NCBI RefSeq assembly: GCF_014899185.1
Contig: NZ_CP045201.1
Location: forward strand, 3,821,501 to 3,885,500
Direction: 5' to 3'
Length of the DNA: 64,000 nucleotides
Source of the DNA: Pseudooceanicola spongiae
Lineage (GTDB): Bacteria; Pseudomonadota; Alphaproteobacteria; Rhodobacterales; Rhodobacteraceae
In this document: one piece after another, positions 1 through 11,617 of the stretch
Numbering within the stretch: position 1 is the stretch's first letter
Layout: every line of letters starts with the position of its first letter
Notes under the pieces: model-generated
Databases searched by the model: none
The model's input: only the letters and a program-made list of their open reading frames with translations
What the model was told of the DNA's origin: nothing
Made by a program: the position numbers and the translations under genes

Positions 1-484
1 CCAAGACCCGTGGGTCCCACGGTGAACCGGGACCGTTTGGGCGCGCTGGGGATGGACAGTCTCTGGCGGGCGATAGGGGTGGCTCGGACGCAGAGGGTGG
101 AATGACGGTGGGGCACCGCTGTTAAGGACGCGGCAGATGGCAGCCGGAGTGCAAAAGGAAAGCTCTGACAAAACCCAAGGACTTCAGGCCCGTTTCGAGC
201 GTCGCTTCTGAGGCATAAATGCCAGCCCCCTCATTGCCTTTCGGCGGGGCGGCGCCGTAGGGCAGGGCGCTGTCTTACATGCACCGTATTTATTTATCAT
301 ATTGATATATATCGGAAATATATCAAATCCGAAGGCTGATCGTCCCCCGTTCCCCCAGCCCACTATGCGATAGCCCCCGGTCAGGCCGCGGCCCCGGGGC
401 AGGCTTTTCGTCGCTGGCACAGACTTCATCTTTCAATAGCGCGGTTTCGCGGCTAGAAGTTGGGCCGTTGCAAGGTGCGAGACA
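1..484. other. Gene-free leader region
   Basis: No convincing coding region is visible before hisC. The first 180 bases are GC-rich and stay open in two minus-strand frames, so the end of a gene lying to the left cannot be excluded, but the translations show no recognisable family. Around 288-330 the composition turns sharply AT-rich and holds an inverted repeat listed separately; this is the likely promoter area for the hisC operon. Confidence 0.5.
302..326. promoter_or_regulatory. AT-rich inverted repeat upstream of hisC
   Basis: TTGATATAT at 302-310 and ATATATCAA at 318-326 form a perfect 9-bp inverted repeat around a 7-nt spacer. It stands in an AT-rich island inside GC-rich DNA, about 160 bp before the hisC start. 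It could be an operator or part of a promoter; the regulator is unknown. Confidence 0.4.
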
Positions 485-1576
485 ATGACACAGACGATTA
501 CGCCCCAGCCGGGGATCCTCGAAATCGCCCTCTATCAGGGTGGCCAGTCGAAAGTGGAAGGCGTCACCGACGTCGTCAAACTTTCGTCCAATGAAAACCC
601 TTATGGCGCTGGTGAGGCGGCGATCGACGCCTTCCGTCGTGCCTCCTATGAATTGCATCGTTACCCCAATACCGATCATACGTCCCTGCGCGAGGCGATT
701 GCCGCCCAGCATGGCCTTGATGCCGCCCGCGTCATCTGTGGCGTCGGGTCGGACGAAATCATCCACTTCCTCTGCCAGGCCTATGCCGGGCCGGGCGATG
801 AAGTGCTGTTCACCGAGCACGGCTTTGGCATGTACCGCATTGCCGCCCTCGCCGCCGGGGCCACCCCGGTCGAGGTGCGTGAGCGTGAGCGTGTCACCGA
901 CGTCGACGCTCTGCTGGCCGGCTGCACGGAAAACACCAAGCTGGTCTTCATCGCCAACCCCAACAACCCCACCGGCACGATGATCGGCGGGAACGAGGTT
1001 GCGCGTCTGGCCGATGGTCTGCCGGCGCAGGCCATTCTGGTGCTCGACGGGGCCTATGCGGAATATGTCGAAGGCTTCGACGGCGGGCTGGCCCTGCTGG
1101 AGCAGCGCGAGAACATCGTCATGACGCGCACCTTCTCCAAGGCTTACGGTCTGGGCGGGTTGCGCATTGGCTGGGGCTACGGCCCCAAGGCGATCATCGA
1201 CGTGCTGAACCGCATTCGCGGCCCCTTCAACCTGTCCAACGCCCAGCTCGCGGCGGCCGAGGCGGCGGTCAAGGATCAGGCCCACGTCAATCGCAGCCGC
1301 ACCGAAAACACCCGTATGCGCGCCTGGCTGGCCGAGGCGCTGGCCGAACATGGCGTGCCCTCCGACACCTCCTGCGCCAACTTCATTCTGGCCCGTTTCG
1401 CCAGTCCGGAGGAGGCCGAGGCCTGCGATACCTTCCTCAAGCGCCGGGGCCTGATTGTGCGCCTCGTCGCCAGCTACAAGCTGCCGCATTGCCTGCGCAT
1501 CACGGTGGGGGATGAATCCTCCTGCCGCCGGGTGGCCCATGCGATCGGCCAGTTCAAGGCCGGAGCCGAGGCGTGA
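485..1576 (+). CDS. hisC: Histidinol-phosphate aminotransferase
   Basis: PLP-dependent class I/II aminotransferase that converts imidazole-acetol phosphate and glutamate to histidinol phosphate in histidine synthesis; family members often also transaminate aromatic precursors. The 363-residue length is normal for HisC. The N-terminal substrate loop SSNENPYG (about 34-41), the ANPNNPTG segment (about 157-164) and the PLP-lysine motif [16 protein letters not shown] (about 214-229, with Lys at about 219) are all present. Its stop overlaps the GTG of the next gene, a prephenate/arogenate dehydrogenase, by four bases, which suggests co-translation and a shared role in aromatic and histidine amino-acid synthesis. 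Cytoplasmic. Confidence 0.93.
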   Translation: MTQTITPQPGILEIALYQGGQSKVEGVTDVVKLSSNENPYGAGEAAIDAFRRASYELHRYPNTDHTSLREAIAAQHGLDAARVICGVGSDEIIHFLCQAYAGPGDEVLFTEHGFGMYRIAALAAGATPVEVRERERVTDVDALLAGCTENTKLVFIANPNNPTGTMIGGNEVARLADGLPAQAILVLDGAYAEYVEGFDGGLALLEQRENIVMTRTFSKAYGLGGLRIGWGYGPKAIIDVLNRIRGPFNLSNAQLAAAEAAVKDQAHVNRSRTENTRMRAWLAEALAEHGVPSDTSCANFILARFASPEEAEACDTFLKRRGLIVRLVASYKLPHCLRITVGDESSCRRVAHAIGQFKAGAEA

Positions 1577-2487
1577 TCTACAATAAAGTCGCTCTGATCG
1601 GGCTGGGCCTCATCGCCTCGTCGATCTTCTGGTCTGCCAAGCGCGGCGGTCTTGTGGGGCAGGTGTCGGGCTATGCGCGCTCTGCCGCCACCCGCGACAC
1701 CGCCCGCCGCATCGGCCTGTGCGACGTGGTCTGTGATACCGCCGCCGACGCCGTGGCTGACGCCGATCTGGTGATCCTCTGCGTGCCCGTCGGGGCCATG
1801 GGCGCCGTCGCCGAAGAGATCCGCCCGTTCTTGAAGCCCGGCGCTGTCATCTCGGATGTCGGGTCGGTCAAGAAGGCCGTGATCGAGGCCGTGCAGCCGC
1901 ATATCCCCGAAGGCGCGCATTTCATCCCCGCACACCCGCTTGCGGGCACCGAACATTCCGGCCCCGAGTCGGGCTTTGCAGAGCTTTTCGACAACCGCTG
2001 GTGCCTGCTGGTCCCGGTCGAGGGCAGCGATCCCGCCAAGGTCGCCGAGCTGCGCGCCTTCTGGGAGGCTCTGGGAGCCAATGTCGAGGAAATGGACGCC
2101 GAGCATCACGACCTCGTCCTCGCCGTCACCTCGCACACCCCGCACCTGATCGCCTATACGATGGTCGGCGTGGCCGACGATCTGCGCCGCGTGACGGACA
2201 GCGAAGTCATCAAGTACTCTGCCGCCGGTTTCCGCGATTTCACCCGGATTGCCGCCAGCGATCCGACGATGTGGCGCGACGTCTTCATGACCAACAAGGA
2301 AGCCACGCTGGAGATCCTTGGCCGCTTCACCGAGGAGCTGTTTGCCCTGCAGCGCGCGATCCGCACCGGCGACGGCGATCTGCTGTTTGATTACTTCACC
2401 CGCACCCGCGCCATCCGGCGTGGCATCATCGACGCGGGCCAGGATACCGATGCGCCCAACTTCGGTCGCGCGGCAGGGCGGAAGTGA
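1573..2487 (+). CDS. tyrC: Prephenate/arogenate dehydrogenase family protein
   Basis: NAD(P)-dependent dehydrogenase that makes the tyrosine precursor from prephenate or arogenate. The 304-residue protein opens with a Rossmann fingerprint, [11 protein letters not shown] (about 7-17), has VGSVKKAV (about 96-103) and the family motif [18 protein letters not shown] (about 117-134), which carries the catalytic-region His residues. The start is a GTG whose last two bases and following A make a GTGA overlap with the hisC stop. The next gene, an extensin-like protein, is coupled in the same way. Which substrate is preferred, prephenate or arogenate, cannot be read from sequence, so the symbol is tentative. 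Confidence 0.88.
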   Translation: MIYNKVALIGLGLIASSIFWSAKRGGLVGQVSGYARSAATRDTARRIGLCDVVCDTAADAVADADLVILCVPVGAMGAVAEEIRPFLKPGAVISDVGSVKKAVIEAVQPHIPEGAHFIPAHPLAGTEHSGPESGFAELFDNRWCLLVPVEGSDPAKVAELRAFWEALGANVEEMDAEHHDLVLAVTSHTPHLIAYTMVGVADDLRRVTDSEVIKYSAAGFRDFTRIAASDPTMWRDVFMTNKEATLEILGRFTEELFALQRAIRTGDGDLLFDYFTRTRAIRRGIIDAGQDTDAPNFGRAAGRK

Positions 2488-3425
2488 AGCTTTTTCTGGT
2501 CGGGCTCGCCTGCCTGCTGCCCCTCGCGGCGGCGGCGCAGGCCCCCGAGCGGTCGCTGCGTCCCCTCGCTTCGCCCCGCGCCATCACGGCCCCTGCGCCG
2601 CCCCTCGCCGAAGCAAAGTCTGCCGCCGTGCAAGCCCCCAAAGCCTCCACTCCTGCGCCGAAAGTCCGCCCCCTGGCGCGCCCTGAGGCGGCATTGGGCC
2701 AGATCGCAACCGCGCCGCGTGATCCCAAGCAGGCCGAGACGATGGGTGTGACACGCGAACTGGAGCCCGGACCGGACGGCATCCAGCTCTCCAAACGTCC
2801 CAAAGCCCGCCCGATCGATGTCCGCAAGCTCGCCGGTGTGCAGCAGACTGCGCCCGCCCCCCGTGCGAATGCGCCGGCCCAGAAAGTCACGCCCGTCAAA
2901 GGCCAGATCTGTGGCGATCCGGCGATTCAGGGTGTCTTCGTCGGCCCGGTCGAGGCCAGCCTTTCGGCCTGTGGCATCGACAGCGCCGTGCGCGTCCAGT
3001 CGATCAGCGGCATCAAACTGTCGACCAGCGCGCTGATCGATTGCAACACCGCCACCGCCGTGCGCACCTGGATCGACAAGGGCCTGCGCCCCGCCGTGGG
3101 CAATTACGGTGGCGGAGTCAGCACGCTGCAGATCGCGGGCAGCTATGCCTGCCGCACCCGCAACCACGTCAAGGGCGCGCGGATTTCCGAACACGGCAAG
3201 GGCCATGCCATTGATATCGCTGCAATCCGCTTGAAGGATGGCACCAGTCTCAGCGTGCTGAACGACTGGGGCAAGGGCAAGAAGGGGCGCATGTTGAAAG
3301 CCTCTCATGCGGCGGGCTGCCGGATCTTCGGCACTACGCTGGGCCCCGAATCCGACGCCCAGCACCGCAATCACTTCCACTTTGACACGGCGCCCCGGCG
3401 CGGCGGTGTCGGCTACTGCCGCTGA
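2484..3425 (+). CDS. Extensin-like C-terminal domain protein, exported
   Basis: The 313-residue protein begins with a signal peptide ([20 protein letters not shown]), followed by about 130 residues rich in Pro and Ala that look like a flexible linker. The C-terminal half contains the conserved features of the extensin-like family: paired Cys residues (CGDPAIQG, SACGID, DCNTATA, SYACRTRN), SEHGKGHAIDIAAI (about 236-249) and the end motif HRNHFHFDTA. The His and Asp residues resemble a zinc peptidase of the D-Ala-D-Ala/LAS fold, so a role in peptidoglycan or envelope processing in the periplasm is plausible. The GTG start overlaps the preceding stop by four bases. Confidence 0.85.
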   Translation: MKLFLVGLACLLPLAAAAQAPERSLRPLASPRAITAPAPPLAEAKSAAVQAPKASTPAPKVRPLARPEAALGQIATAPRDPKQAETMGVTRELEPGPDGIQLSKRPKARPIDVRKLAGVQQTAPAPRANAPAQKVTPVKGQICGDPAIQGVFVGPVEASLSACGIDSAVRVQSISGIKLSTSALIDCNTATAVRTWIDKGLRPAVGNYGGGVSTLQIAGSYACRTRNHVKGARISEHGKGHAIDIAAIRLKDGTSLSVLNDWGKGKKGRMLKASHAAGCRIFGTTLGPESDAQHRNHFHFDTAPRRGGVGYCR

Positions 3426-4421
3426 TCAGCGCAGCCGGAACACCGGCGCTGGCCCAAGCGAGATCGGGCCGAGGTAGACGCGCCCGTCCCGCAGGCTCAG
3501 CGTGACATCCAGAGTCTCGGAGTTGCCGCCCATCCGTGCCATCAGCCCCAGCGTGGTTTCCGCGATGCTGGCGACCGACGCATCCAGCGCCCCGGCGGCG
3601 ACAGCGGCCTGCACCATCTGACGCCAGTTGCGCGCCTGCAGGCTGACGTCGCCGGTGGCCTGCCCGGCTTCGTCCACAGCCAGATCCGCCGCAATCTGCA
3701 GCGCCAGCGCGCCCCACTCGGCCCGCGCCAGCGCCACGGTGATATGCCGGGGCTGCGGGCGCGCGCGATTGATCGCGGAAATATCCCAGGGCTTGTCGAA
3801 GGTTACCGTCGCATCCAGACGGGCCTCCTGCATCTGGTCCGGCAGGGCCATGCCTGAGGTGACACGATTGCGCAGGACCTCTGGCGGTGTCAGCCCGCTT
3901 GCCAGCAGGCCCAGCCGATAGGTGCGCTCGTCATCTTCATGTTGCGACACGGCGAGGCTCAGATGATCCAGCGACGCGGGCTGCGGCCCGGCGAGGACCA
4001 GCTTGTCGGCCGACAGTTGTGCGCGATCCAGCTGCAGGCTTGGCCCCGCGTGCAGCCGCAGCGAGGCCCGCAGATCGTCGTTGCTGATCGGATAGCTGTC
4101 CTGCGGGGTGCGCAGCAGCATGGTTTTCGGGGCCACGGCAATGACGTGGTTGGGCTGATAGGACAGCGCCATCAGGGCGAACTTCGGCAGATCCAGCGCC
4201 ACGCCGGTCGCCGGATCGGCCAGCGCCATATCGGTCCAGATCGCATCCAGCCGGTTGGGATAGCCCTGCACGGTGAACCCCGCGTAATCGGCCTGCCAGC
4301 CCTCGGCCCGGCGCGCGGCGAACCACTGCGTCAACGCGCGCTTTTCGGTATGCGCGGCGATGAACCAATAGCCGGACCACAGGGCGGCTGCGGCCAAAAT
4401 GACGATCACCAGACGTTTCAT
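3426..4421 (-). CDS. DUF2125 family protein, exported or membrane-anchored
   Basis: A 331-residue protein with a hydrophobic N-terminal segment (residues 3-20, LVIVILAAAALWSGYWFI) that is either a signal peptide or a membrane anchor. The body, with repeated segments such as WQADYAGFTVQGYPNRLDAIW (about 43-63) and alternating hydrophobic strands, matches the DUF2125 family common in alphaproteobacteria and reminiscent of AsmA-like envelope proteins. Its stop abuts the stop of the extensin-like gene: the palindrome TGATCA supplies both stop codons. Function unknown. Confidence 0.8.
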   Translation of the reverse strand: MKRLVIVILAAAALWSGYWFIAAHTEKRALTQWFAARRAEGWQADYAGFTVQGYPNRLDAIWTDMALADPATGVALDLPKFALMALSYQPNHVIAVAPKTMLLRTPQDSYPISNDDLRASLRLHAGPSLQLDRAQLSADKLVLAGPQPASLDHLSLAVSQHEDDERTYRLGLLASGLTPPEVLRNRVTSGMALPDQMQEARLDATVTFDKPWDISAINRARPQPRHITVALARAEWGALALQIAADLAVDEAGQATGDVSLQARNWRQMVQAAVAAGALDASVASIAETTLGLMARMGGNSETLDVTLSLRDGRVYLGPISLGPAPVFRLR

Positions 4422-4487
4422 GCAGCTGCCCCCTTTTCGCGCTGTGCCCCTTGTTGTTTATACGGCCCCGAAAGAGAAGGACCAGTG

Positions 4488-5018
4488 ATGCCAATGTGGG
4501 TTTTCGGCTACGGATCGCTTTTGTGGAAACCGGGGTTCACGCCTGCCGCTGAGGTGGTGGCGCATCTCTCGGGCTATGCGCGGTCGTTCTGCATGTCCTC
4601 GATCCACCATCGCGGCTCGGTCGAACACCCCGGTCTGGTCCTCGCGCTGGACGCCCAGCCCGGCGCCGCCTGCACCGGCCTCGCGCTGCAGGTCGCCTCC
4701 GGGGAGGAAGACACCGTCCTGAGCTATCTGCGCGAACGAGAGCTGGTCTCCTCCGCCTATATCGAAAAACGCCTGCCGGTTGAGCTGAGCGATGGCCGCA
4801 CCGTCGAGGCCGTCACCTACGTGATCGACGCCGCGCATGTGCAATACTGCGGAGGCATGCCGCTGGAGGCGCAGGCCCGGATCATCGCCCACGCCCATGG
4901 CGGCATGGGGCCGAATGCCGAGTATCTGTGGAACACTGCCCGCCATCTGGACGACCTTGGCCTGAGCGATGCAGATTTGACATGGCTGGCCGCCCGCGTC
5001 ACTGAAATCTTGGGATAA
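4488..5018 (+). CDS. Gamma-glutamylcyclotransferase, ChaC-like
   Basis: The 176-residue protein opens with MWVFGYGSLLWKPGF, the glycine-rich substrate loop of the ChaC/GGCT family, and keeps RSFCMSSIHHRGSVEHPG and the late ERELVSSAYIEKRLPV region. ChaC enzymes act in the cytoplasm and cleave glutathione to 5-oxoproline and Cys-Gly. The ATG at 4488 was chosen because translation upstream of it loses family similarity and GAGAAGGA lies a few bases ahead. It is divergent from the DUF2125 gene. Confidence 0.87.
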   Translation: MPMWVFGYGSLLWKPGFTPAAEVVAHLSGYARSFCMSSIHHRGSVEHPGLVLALDAQPGAACTGLALQVASGEEDTVLSYLRERELVSSAYIEKRLPVELSDGRTVEAVTYVIDAAHVQYCGGMPLEAQARIIAHAHGGMGPNAEYLWNTARHLDDLGLSDADLTWLAARVTEILG

Positions 5019-5086
5019 ATCCTTTTCTTGCAAGGGCAAACGCCATACAACCTACGCAACAGGAACCACATCCGGGACACGTCCGA

Positions 5087-6292
5087 ATGGACCATACGGA
5101 CCGCAAGGTCGCGCCTCAGTTTTCGCAGCCCATCCGCCAGATCATCCTGATGCTGATCGTCATCGGGCTGAGCGGTGTCGGGGCGTTTTTCGCCGCGCCC
5201 AGCGTGCTGCCGGTGTTCATCCCGAACCCCTATCTGAACGGCTTCATCGCCTTTGTCTTCGTTCTGGGCGTGCTTGCCTGCTTCTGGCAGGTGGTGCAGC
5301 TGATCTCCTCCGTGCGCTGGATCGAACGCTTCACCTCGGGCAACCTCGAGACAATCGAACGGGCGCCGCGCCTGCTGACGCCGCTGGCAACGCTGCTGGG
5401 CGCGCGCAACAAGCGGATGCAGATCTCCTCGACCTCCGCCACCTCGATCCTTGAATCCGTCGTCACCCGGATCGACGAGGCGCGCGAGATCACGCGCTAT
5501 ATCACCTCGTTGCTGATCTTCCTCGGGTTGCTCGGCACCTTCTACGGCCTCGCCACCACGGTCCCGGCGCTGGTTGAAACCATCCGCAGCCTCGCCCCGC
5601 AGGACGGCGAGGACGGCATCGCCGTCTTCACCCGCCTGATGGCCGGGCTTCAGGGCCAGCTCGACGGCATGGGCGTCGCCTTTGCGTCCTCGCTGCTCGG
5701 CCTCACCGGCTCGCTGATCGTCGGCCTGCTGGAGCTTTTCGCGGGTCACGGCCAGAACCGTTTCTACCGCGAGCTTGAGGAATGGCTCTCCACCATCACT
5801 CGCCTCGGTCTGGCCGAGGGCGACGGCGCGGCGGATCAGTCCATCCTCGTCGGCGTGCTGGACAACATCGGCGAGCAGATGGAGGGCATGCAGCAGATGT
5901 TCGCCCGCTCCGATGCCTCCCGCTCCGAGGTTGACTACAAGCTCTCCGCCCTTGCCGACACCATCGAACGCCTGACCGACCGCATGGCGGCGCAGAACGC
6001 CGTCACCAGCCCGATTGCCGAAGCGCTGAGCCGCATTGCCGATGGTCAGGATGCGCTGCTGGTCAAGCTGGGCGAAACGCCCGAGGGCATCGACGCCGAA
6101 AGCCGCATGCGCCTGCGCTCCATGGATGTGCAATTGCTGCGCATTCTTGAGGAAATCAGCGCCGGACGGCATGAAACCATGGCTGAGCTGCGCACCGATA
6201 TCGCCGCCCTCAGCCGCGTCATCTCGCAGACCCAGAGGGCGCAGGTCACCCGTGCCATGTCGCCGCGCTCCGATACCGATCAGGACGGCTGA
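5087..6292 (+). CDS. MotA/TolQ/ExbB-family proton-channel-like protein
   Basis: 401 residues. Two N-terminal membrane segments (about 19-39 and 50-73) are followed by a cytoplasmic stretch, then TM3 with LGLLGTFYGLA (about 147-157) and TM4 with GVAFASSLLGLTGSLIVGL (about 190-208). These are the hallmark motifs of MotA/TolQ/ExbB channel subunits. The C-terminal 150 residues are helical and charged, probably a cytoplasmic coiled coil. Its stop is two bases before the next gene, which encodes a MotB-like partner, so the two probably form one ion-driven inner-membrane motor. Neither flagellar nor tolR/tonB genes lie nearby. The function is unassigned. Confidence 0.85.
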   Translation: MDHTDRKVAPQFSQPIRQIILMLIVIGLSGVGAFFAAPSVLPVFIPNPYLNGFIAFVFVLGVLACFWQVVQLISSVRWIERFTSGNLETIERAPRLLTPLATLLGARNKRMQISSTSATSILESVVTRIDEAREITRYITSLLIFLGLLGTFYGLATTVPALVETIRSLAPQDGEDGIAVFTRLMAGLQGQLDGMGVAFASSLLGLTGSLIVGLLELFAGHGQNRFYRELEEWLSTITRLGLAEGDGAADQSILVGVLDNIGEQMEGMQQMFARSDASRSEVDYKLSALADTIERLTDRMAAQNAVTSPIAEALSRIADGQDALLVKLGETPEGIDAESRMRLRSMDVQLLRILEEISAGRHETMAELRTDIAALSRVISQTQRAQVTRAMSPRSDTDQDG

Positions 6293-6294
6293 CC

Positions 6295-8853
6295 ATGGCC
6301 CTCTCCCGCAGATCCGGTGCCCGGCTTCAGGCCAATATCTGGCCCGGTTTCGTCGATGCGATGACCGGGCTGCTGATGGTGCTGATGTTCGTTCTGACCA
6401 TCTTCATGGTGGTGCAGTTCACGCTGCAGGAAACCATCACGGGCCAGAAGACCGAACTCGACGACCTCTCCTCCGACCTCGCCGCGCTCAGCCGCGCCCT
6501 GGGGCTGGAACGTGACAAGGCGGCGAAGTTGGAAACCCAGGTCGGCACGCTGACCTCGACACTGGACGACGCACAATCGCGCGCCGATCAGCAGGCGGCG
6601 CTGATCGCCTCGCTGACCCAGGCCCGCGACCAGACGCAGGATGCGCTGCGTCAGGCGCAATCCCAGATCACCGATTTCGAGGCGCAGGTCGCCACCCTGC
6701 TGTCGCAGCGCGACGACGCCCGTGGCTCGGTCACCGCGCTTGAGGCAGAGCGCGACCAGCTCACCAGCGACCGCGACGCCCTGCAACTCGCCGTCGCGCA
6801 GGCCCGCACCGAGATCGACGCACAGGCCGAAGCCGCCCGTCTCTCCGCCGCCAAACGCGAGGCGATGGAGGCCCTGATTGCCAGCCTGAAAACCGATCAG
6901 GCCGAGGCGAGCACCCAGAACACCGCGCTGAACGCGCAGCTCAGCGACCTGCAAAACCAGCTCACCGAAGAAGAGAAATCCCGTCTGGCCGAAGCGGCCG
7001 CCGCGCAAGCGCTGCGCGCCAAGCTCAAGGACGCACAGACCGAGCTGACCTCGATGACCCTCGCGCTGGAATCCCAGCGCAAGAAGGCCGAGGACACGCT
7101 GACCCTTCTTGCCGCCGCTCAGGCCGCCGAAAAGGACCTCGACGACAAGCTGCTGGCGGCTGTGCTGGCACAGGAAACCGCGCAGGCCTCCGCCAGCCAG
7201 CTGCAGGATGATCTCTCGCGCACCCAGGCCCGTCTCGCCGAAGCCGAAACCGGACGCGAGGCCAGCTATGGCCAGCTCACCGCTCTGGAAACCGCCCTCG
7301 CCACGGCCCTTGCCGATGTCGATGACCGCGACGCCAAACTGGCCGAGCTTGAAGGCCGCCTCGCCGTGCTGGAAAAAACCCTTACCGCCAGCGAGGGCAC
7401 GCGCGACGATCTGACCCGTCAGGCCGCCGTGCTGCGCGACGAGATCGACGCCGCCAAAGCCGCTCAGGCGCAGGCCGAAGCCGCCGCGACCACTGCCCGC
7501 GACGCCACCGCCACCGCCCGCGCCGAGATGCAGACCCAGATCGATACCCTCAAGGCCGACGCGGCCGAGCGGGAGGCCACGCTGAACGCCCAGCTCGCCC
7601 GCGCGCAGGCCGACACCGCCGAAAAGGTCGACGCGGTTGAGGAAATCCGCCTGCGTATCGTCGCGCTCGAAGCCGCTCTGGCCCGCGCCACACAGGAAAA
7701 GACCGGGCTTGAGGATCGCCTCAACGCCGCCCTGCAAACCGGCAGCCAGACCGAAAAACTGCAGGCCGACAAGACCGCGCTCGAAGGCGAACTCTCCCGT
7801 GTCCAGCAGCAGGCCGAAGGGCGCGCCGCCGAAATCGCCACCCTACAGGACAAGCTGACTGCGCTTGAGGCCGCGCTGACGCGCACCCAAACCGCGCTCG
7901 ACGCCGCCGATGCGACACATGCGGAGGAGCTGGCCTCGATCCAGAAACGCCTCGCCGCCGCGCTCGCCGCGCAAAAGACGGCCGAGGCCGCCTCGGCGGA
8001 TCGCGACACCGTGCGCCAGCAGCTGACCGCCGCGCTCGCCGCGAAACTTGCCGCCGAACAGCAGACGAAAGACCAGCTGAGCGAGACCGAGCAGCGCCAG
8101 ATCCTGCTGCGCCAGGCCAATCAGGCGCTGGAGCAGGAAGAGGCCAAGTCCGCCGAAAGCCAGCGCCGCGCCACCCTGCTGAACCAGCAGGTCTCGGCCC
8201 TGCGCACCCAGCTCGCCGGACTTCAGGCCTTGCTGGACGATTACAAGGCGCGCGAGGATGTCAGTCAGGTGAAGATCCAGTCGCTCGGCTCCGACCTGAA
8301 CGCGGCCCTCGCCCGCGTCGCCGCCGTCGAGAAAAAGGAACGTCAGCGCCTGCAGGAAGAGGCCGTACGCCTCAAGGCCGAGGCCAACAAGCTAGAGAAA
8401 TACCGCTCTGATTTCTTTGGCCGGATGCGCGAGATTCTGGATGGTCAGGACGGTGTGCGCGTCGTCGGCGACCGCTTCGTCTTCTCCTCCGAGGTGCTGT
8501 TCGGCACGGGGCAGGCCGACCTGTCGGAAGCGGGCAAGCAGCAGATCGATCAGGTGGCCGGGCTGCTCTGGGAAATCAGCGACGAGATCCCGCCCGAGAT
8601 CGACTGGATCATGCGCGTCGATGGCCACACCGACAACGTGCCGCTGTCCGGCACTGGTGAATTCCGCGACAACTGGGAGCTGAGCCAGGCCCGCGCCCTG
8701 TCTGTCGTGCGCTACATGGTTGATTCTTTGGGTATTCCGCCGCGCCGTCTGTCGGCCAATGGTTTTGGCCAGTACCAGCCGATCGCCGTCGGCGACAGCC
8801 CGGAGGCACGCGCCCTGAATCGCCGGATCGAGCTGAAGTTCACCGAACGCTAA
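6295..8853 (+). CDS. MotB/OmpA-like protein with a very long coiled coil
   Basis: 852 residues. A single N-terminal membrane helix, WPGFVDAMTGLLMVLMFVL (about 16-34), places Asp21 where MotB-type stator proteins carry the proton-binding Asp. Residues about 45-700 are almost uninterrupted heptad-like helix rich in Ala, Glu, Gln and Lys. The last about 140 residues are an OmpA/MotB peptidoglycan-binding domain: FGTGQADLSEAG, then VDGHTDNVPLSG and DNWELSQARALSVVRYM, ending RRIELKF. The protein is predicted to span the inner membrane once and grip peptidoglycan, coupled to the ExbB/MotA-like protein two bases upstream. The coiled coil is far longer than in MotB. Confidence 0.87.
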   Translation: MALSRRSGARLQANIWPGFVDAMTGLLMVLMFVLTIFMVVQFTLQETITGQKTELDDLSSDLAALSRALGLERDKAAKLETQVGTLTSTLDDAQSRADQQAALIASLTQARDQTQDALRQAQSQITDFEAQVATLLSQRDDARGSVTALEAERDQLTSDRDALQLAVAQARTEIDAQAEAARLSAAKREAMEALIASLKTDQAEASTQNTALNAQLSDLQNQLTEEEKSRLAEAAAAQALRAKLKDAQTELTSMTLALESQRKKAEDTLTLLAAAQAAEKDLDDKLLAAVLAQETAQASASQLQDDLSRTQARLAEAETGREASYGQLTALETALATALADVDDRDAKLAELEGRLAVLEKTLTASEGTRDDLTRQAAVLRDEIDAAKAAQAQAEAAATTARDATATARAEMQTQIDTLKADAAEREATLNAQLARAQADTAEKVDAVEEIRLRIVALEAALARATQEKTGLEDRLNAALQTGSQTEKLQADKTALEGELSRVQQQAEGRAAEIATLQDKLTALEAALTRTQTALDAADATHAEELASIQKRLAAALAAQKTAEAASADRDTVRQQLTAALAAKLAAEQQTKDQLSETEQRQILLRQANQALEQEEAKSAESQRRATLLNQQVSALRTQLAGLQALLDDYKAREDVSQVKIQSLGSDLNAALARVAAVEKKERQRLQEEAVRLKAEANKLEKYRSDFFGRMREILDGQDGVRVVGDRFVFSSEVLFGTGQADLSEAGKQQIDQVAGLLWEISDEIPPEIDWIMRVDGHTDNVPLSGTGEFRDNWELSQARALSVVRYMVDSLGIPPRRLSANGFGQYQPIAVGDSPEARALNRRIELKFTER

Positions 8854-8925
8854 GCTGCGCTTGGGATCCATCGCGGCCATGAGAGAGGCTGCGTTGCCCC
8901 GCATTCGTCAGCGCCGCAGGTTCTG

Positions 8926-8972
8926 GGGACGGCCAGCACGCGCAGCTTTCAGGAACGCGGGCTGGCCGTCCC
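8926..8972. terminator. Long perfect hairpin after the MotB-like gene
   Basis: GGGACGGCCAGC (8926-8937) and GCTGGCCGTCCC (8961-8972) pair perfectly over 12 bp, and inner CGCG arms (8939-8942, 8956-8959) extend the stem. No T-run follows, so it may be a weak or Rho-assisted terminator or an RNA-stabilising structure. Confidence 0.5.
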
Positions 8973-9062
8973 ATTGATGCGACCCCCGGCCCGCGCGGAG
9001 CTATCGAACCTCAGCCCGGCGTGCGGAGCCGACCCCTCGGGGCAGGGGCCTGCGGACATGCA

Positions 9063-9089
9063 AAAGGGCGGGGAAATTCCCCGCCCTTT
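9063..9089 (-). terminator. Rho-independent terminator of clpA
   Basis: A 13-bp perfect inverted repeat around a single A: AAAGGGCGGGGAA and TTCCCCGCCCTTT. Read on the minus strand it lies directly after the clpA stop and ends in a short T-run. The A-run on the other side means it may work in both directions. Confidence 0.85.
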
Positions 9090-9106
9090 CAAATCATCTC
9101 ACCAGA

Positions 9107-11446
<2,340 letters not shown>

Positions 11447-11617
11447 TGTGGTGCTCCTTTTCGAACTGTGTCGGAGCGGGGAGAAACGAGCCCCAATTCC
11501 AACCATGGCCTCTTAGTCTTAAAGTTTGGTCGATCTGGACCCAGCTTCAAGGATTTTCTTTGGCTGCGCGATCACATTTCACTGCGCAGCCGGTATATCG
11601 CGTGACAAATCGGCGTT

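Noticed and set aside
184..429. An 81-codon minus-strand frame before hisC
   Set aside because: It crosses the AT-rich promoter-like island, has no ribosome-binding site and resembles no family.
5087..8853. Zorya anti-phage system
   Set aside because: The pair resembles ZorA/ZorB, but no helicase or nuclease partner gene (ZorC, ZorD, ZorE) is adjacent; the neighbours are a ChaC cyclotransferase and clpA, and the coiled coil is on the wrong subunit.
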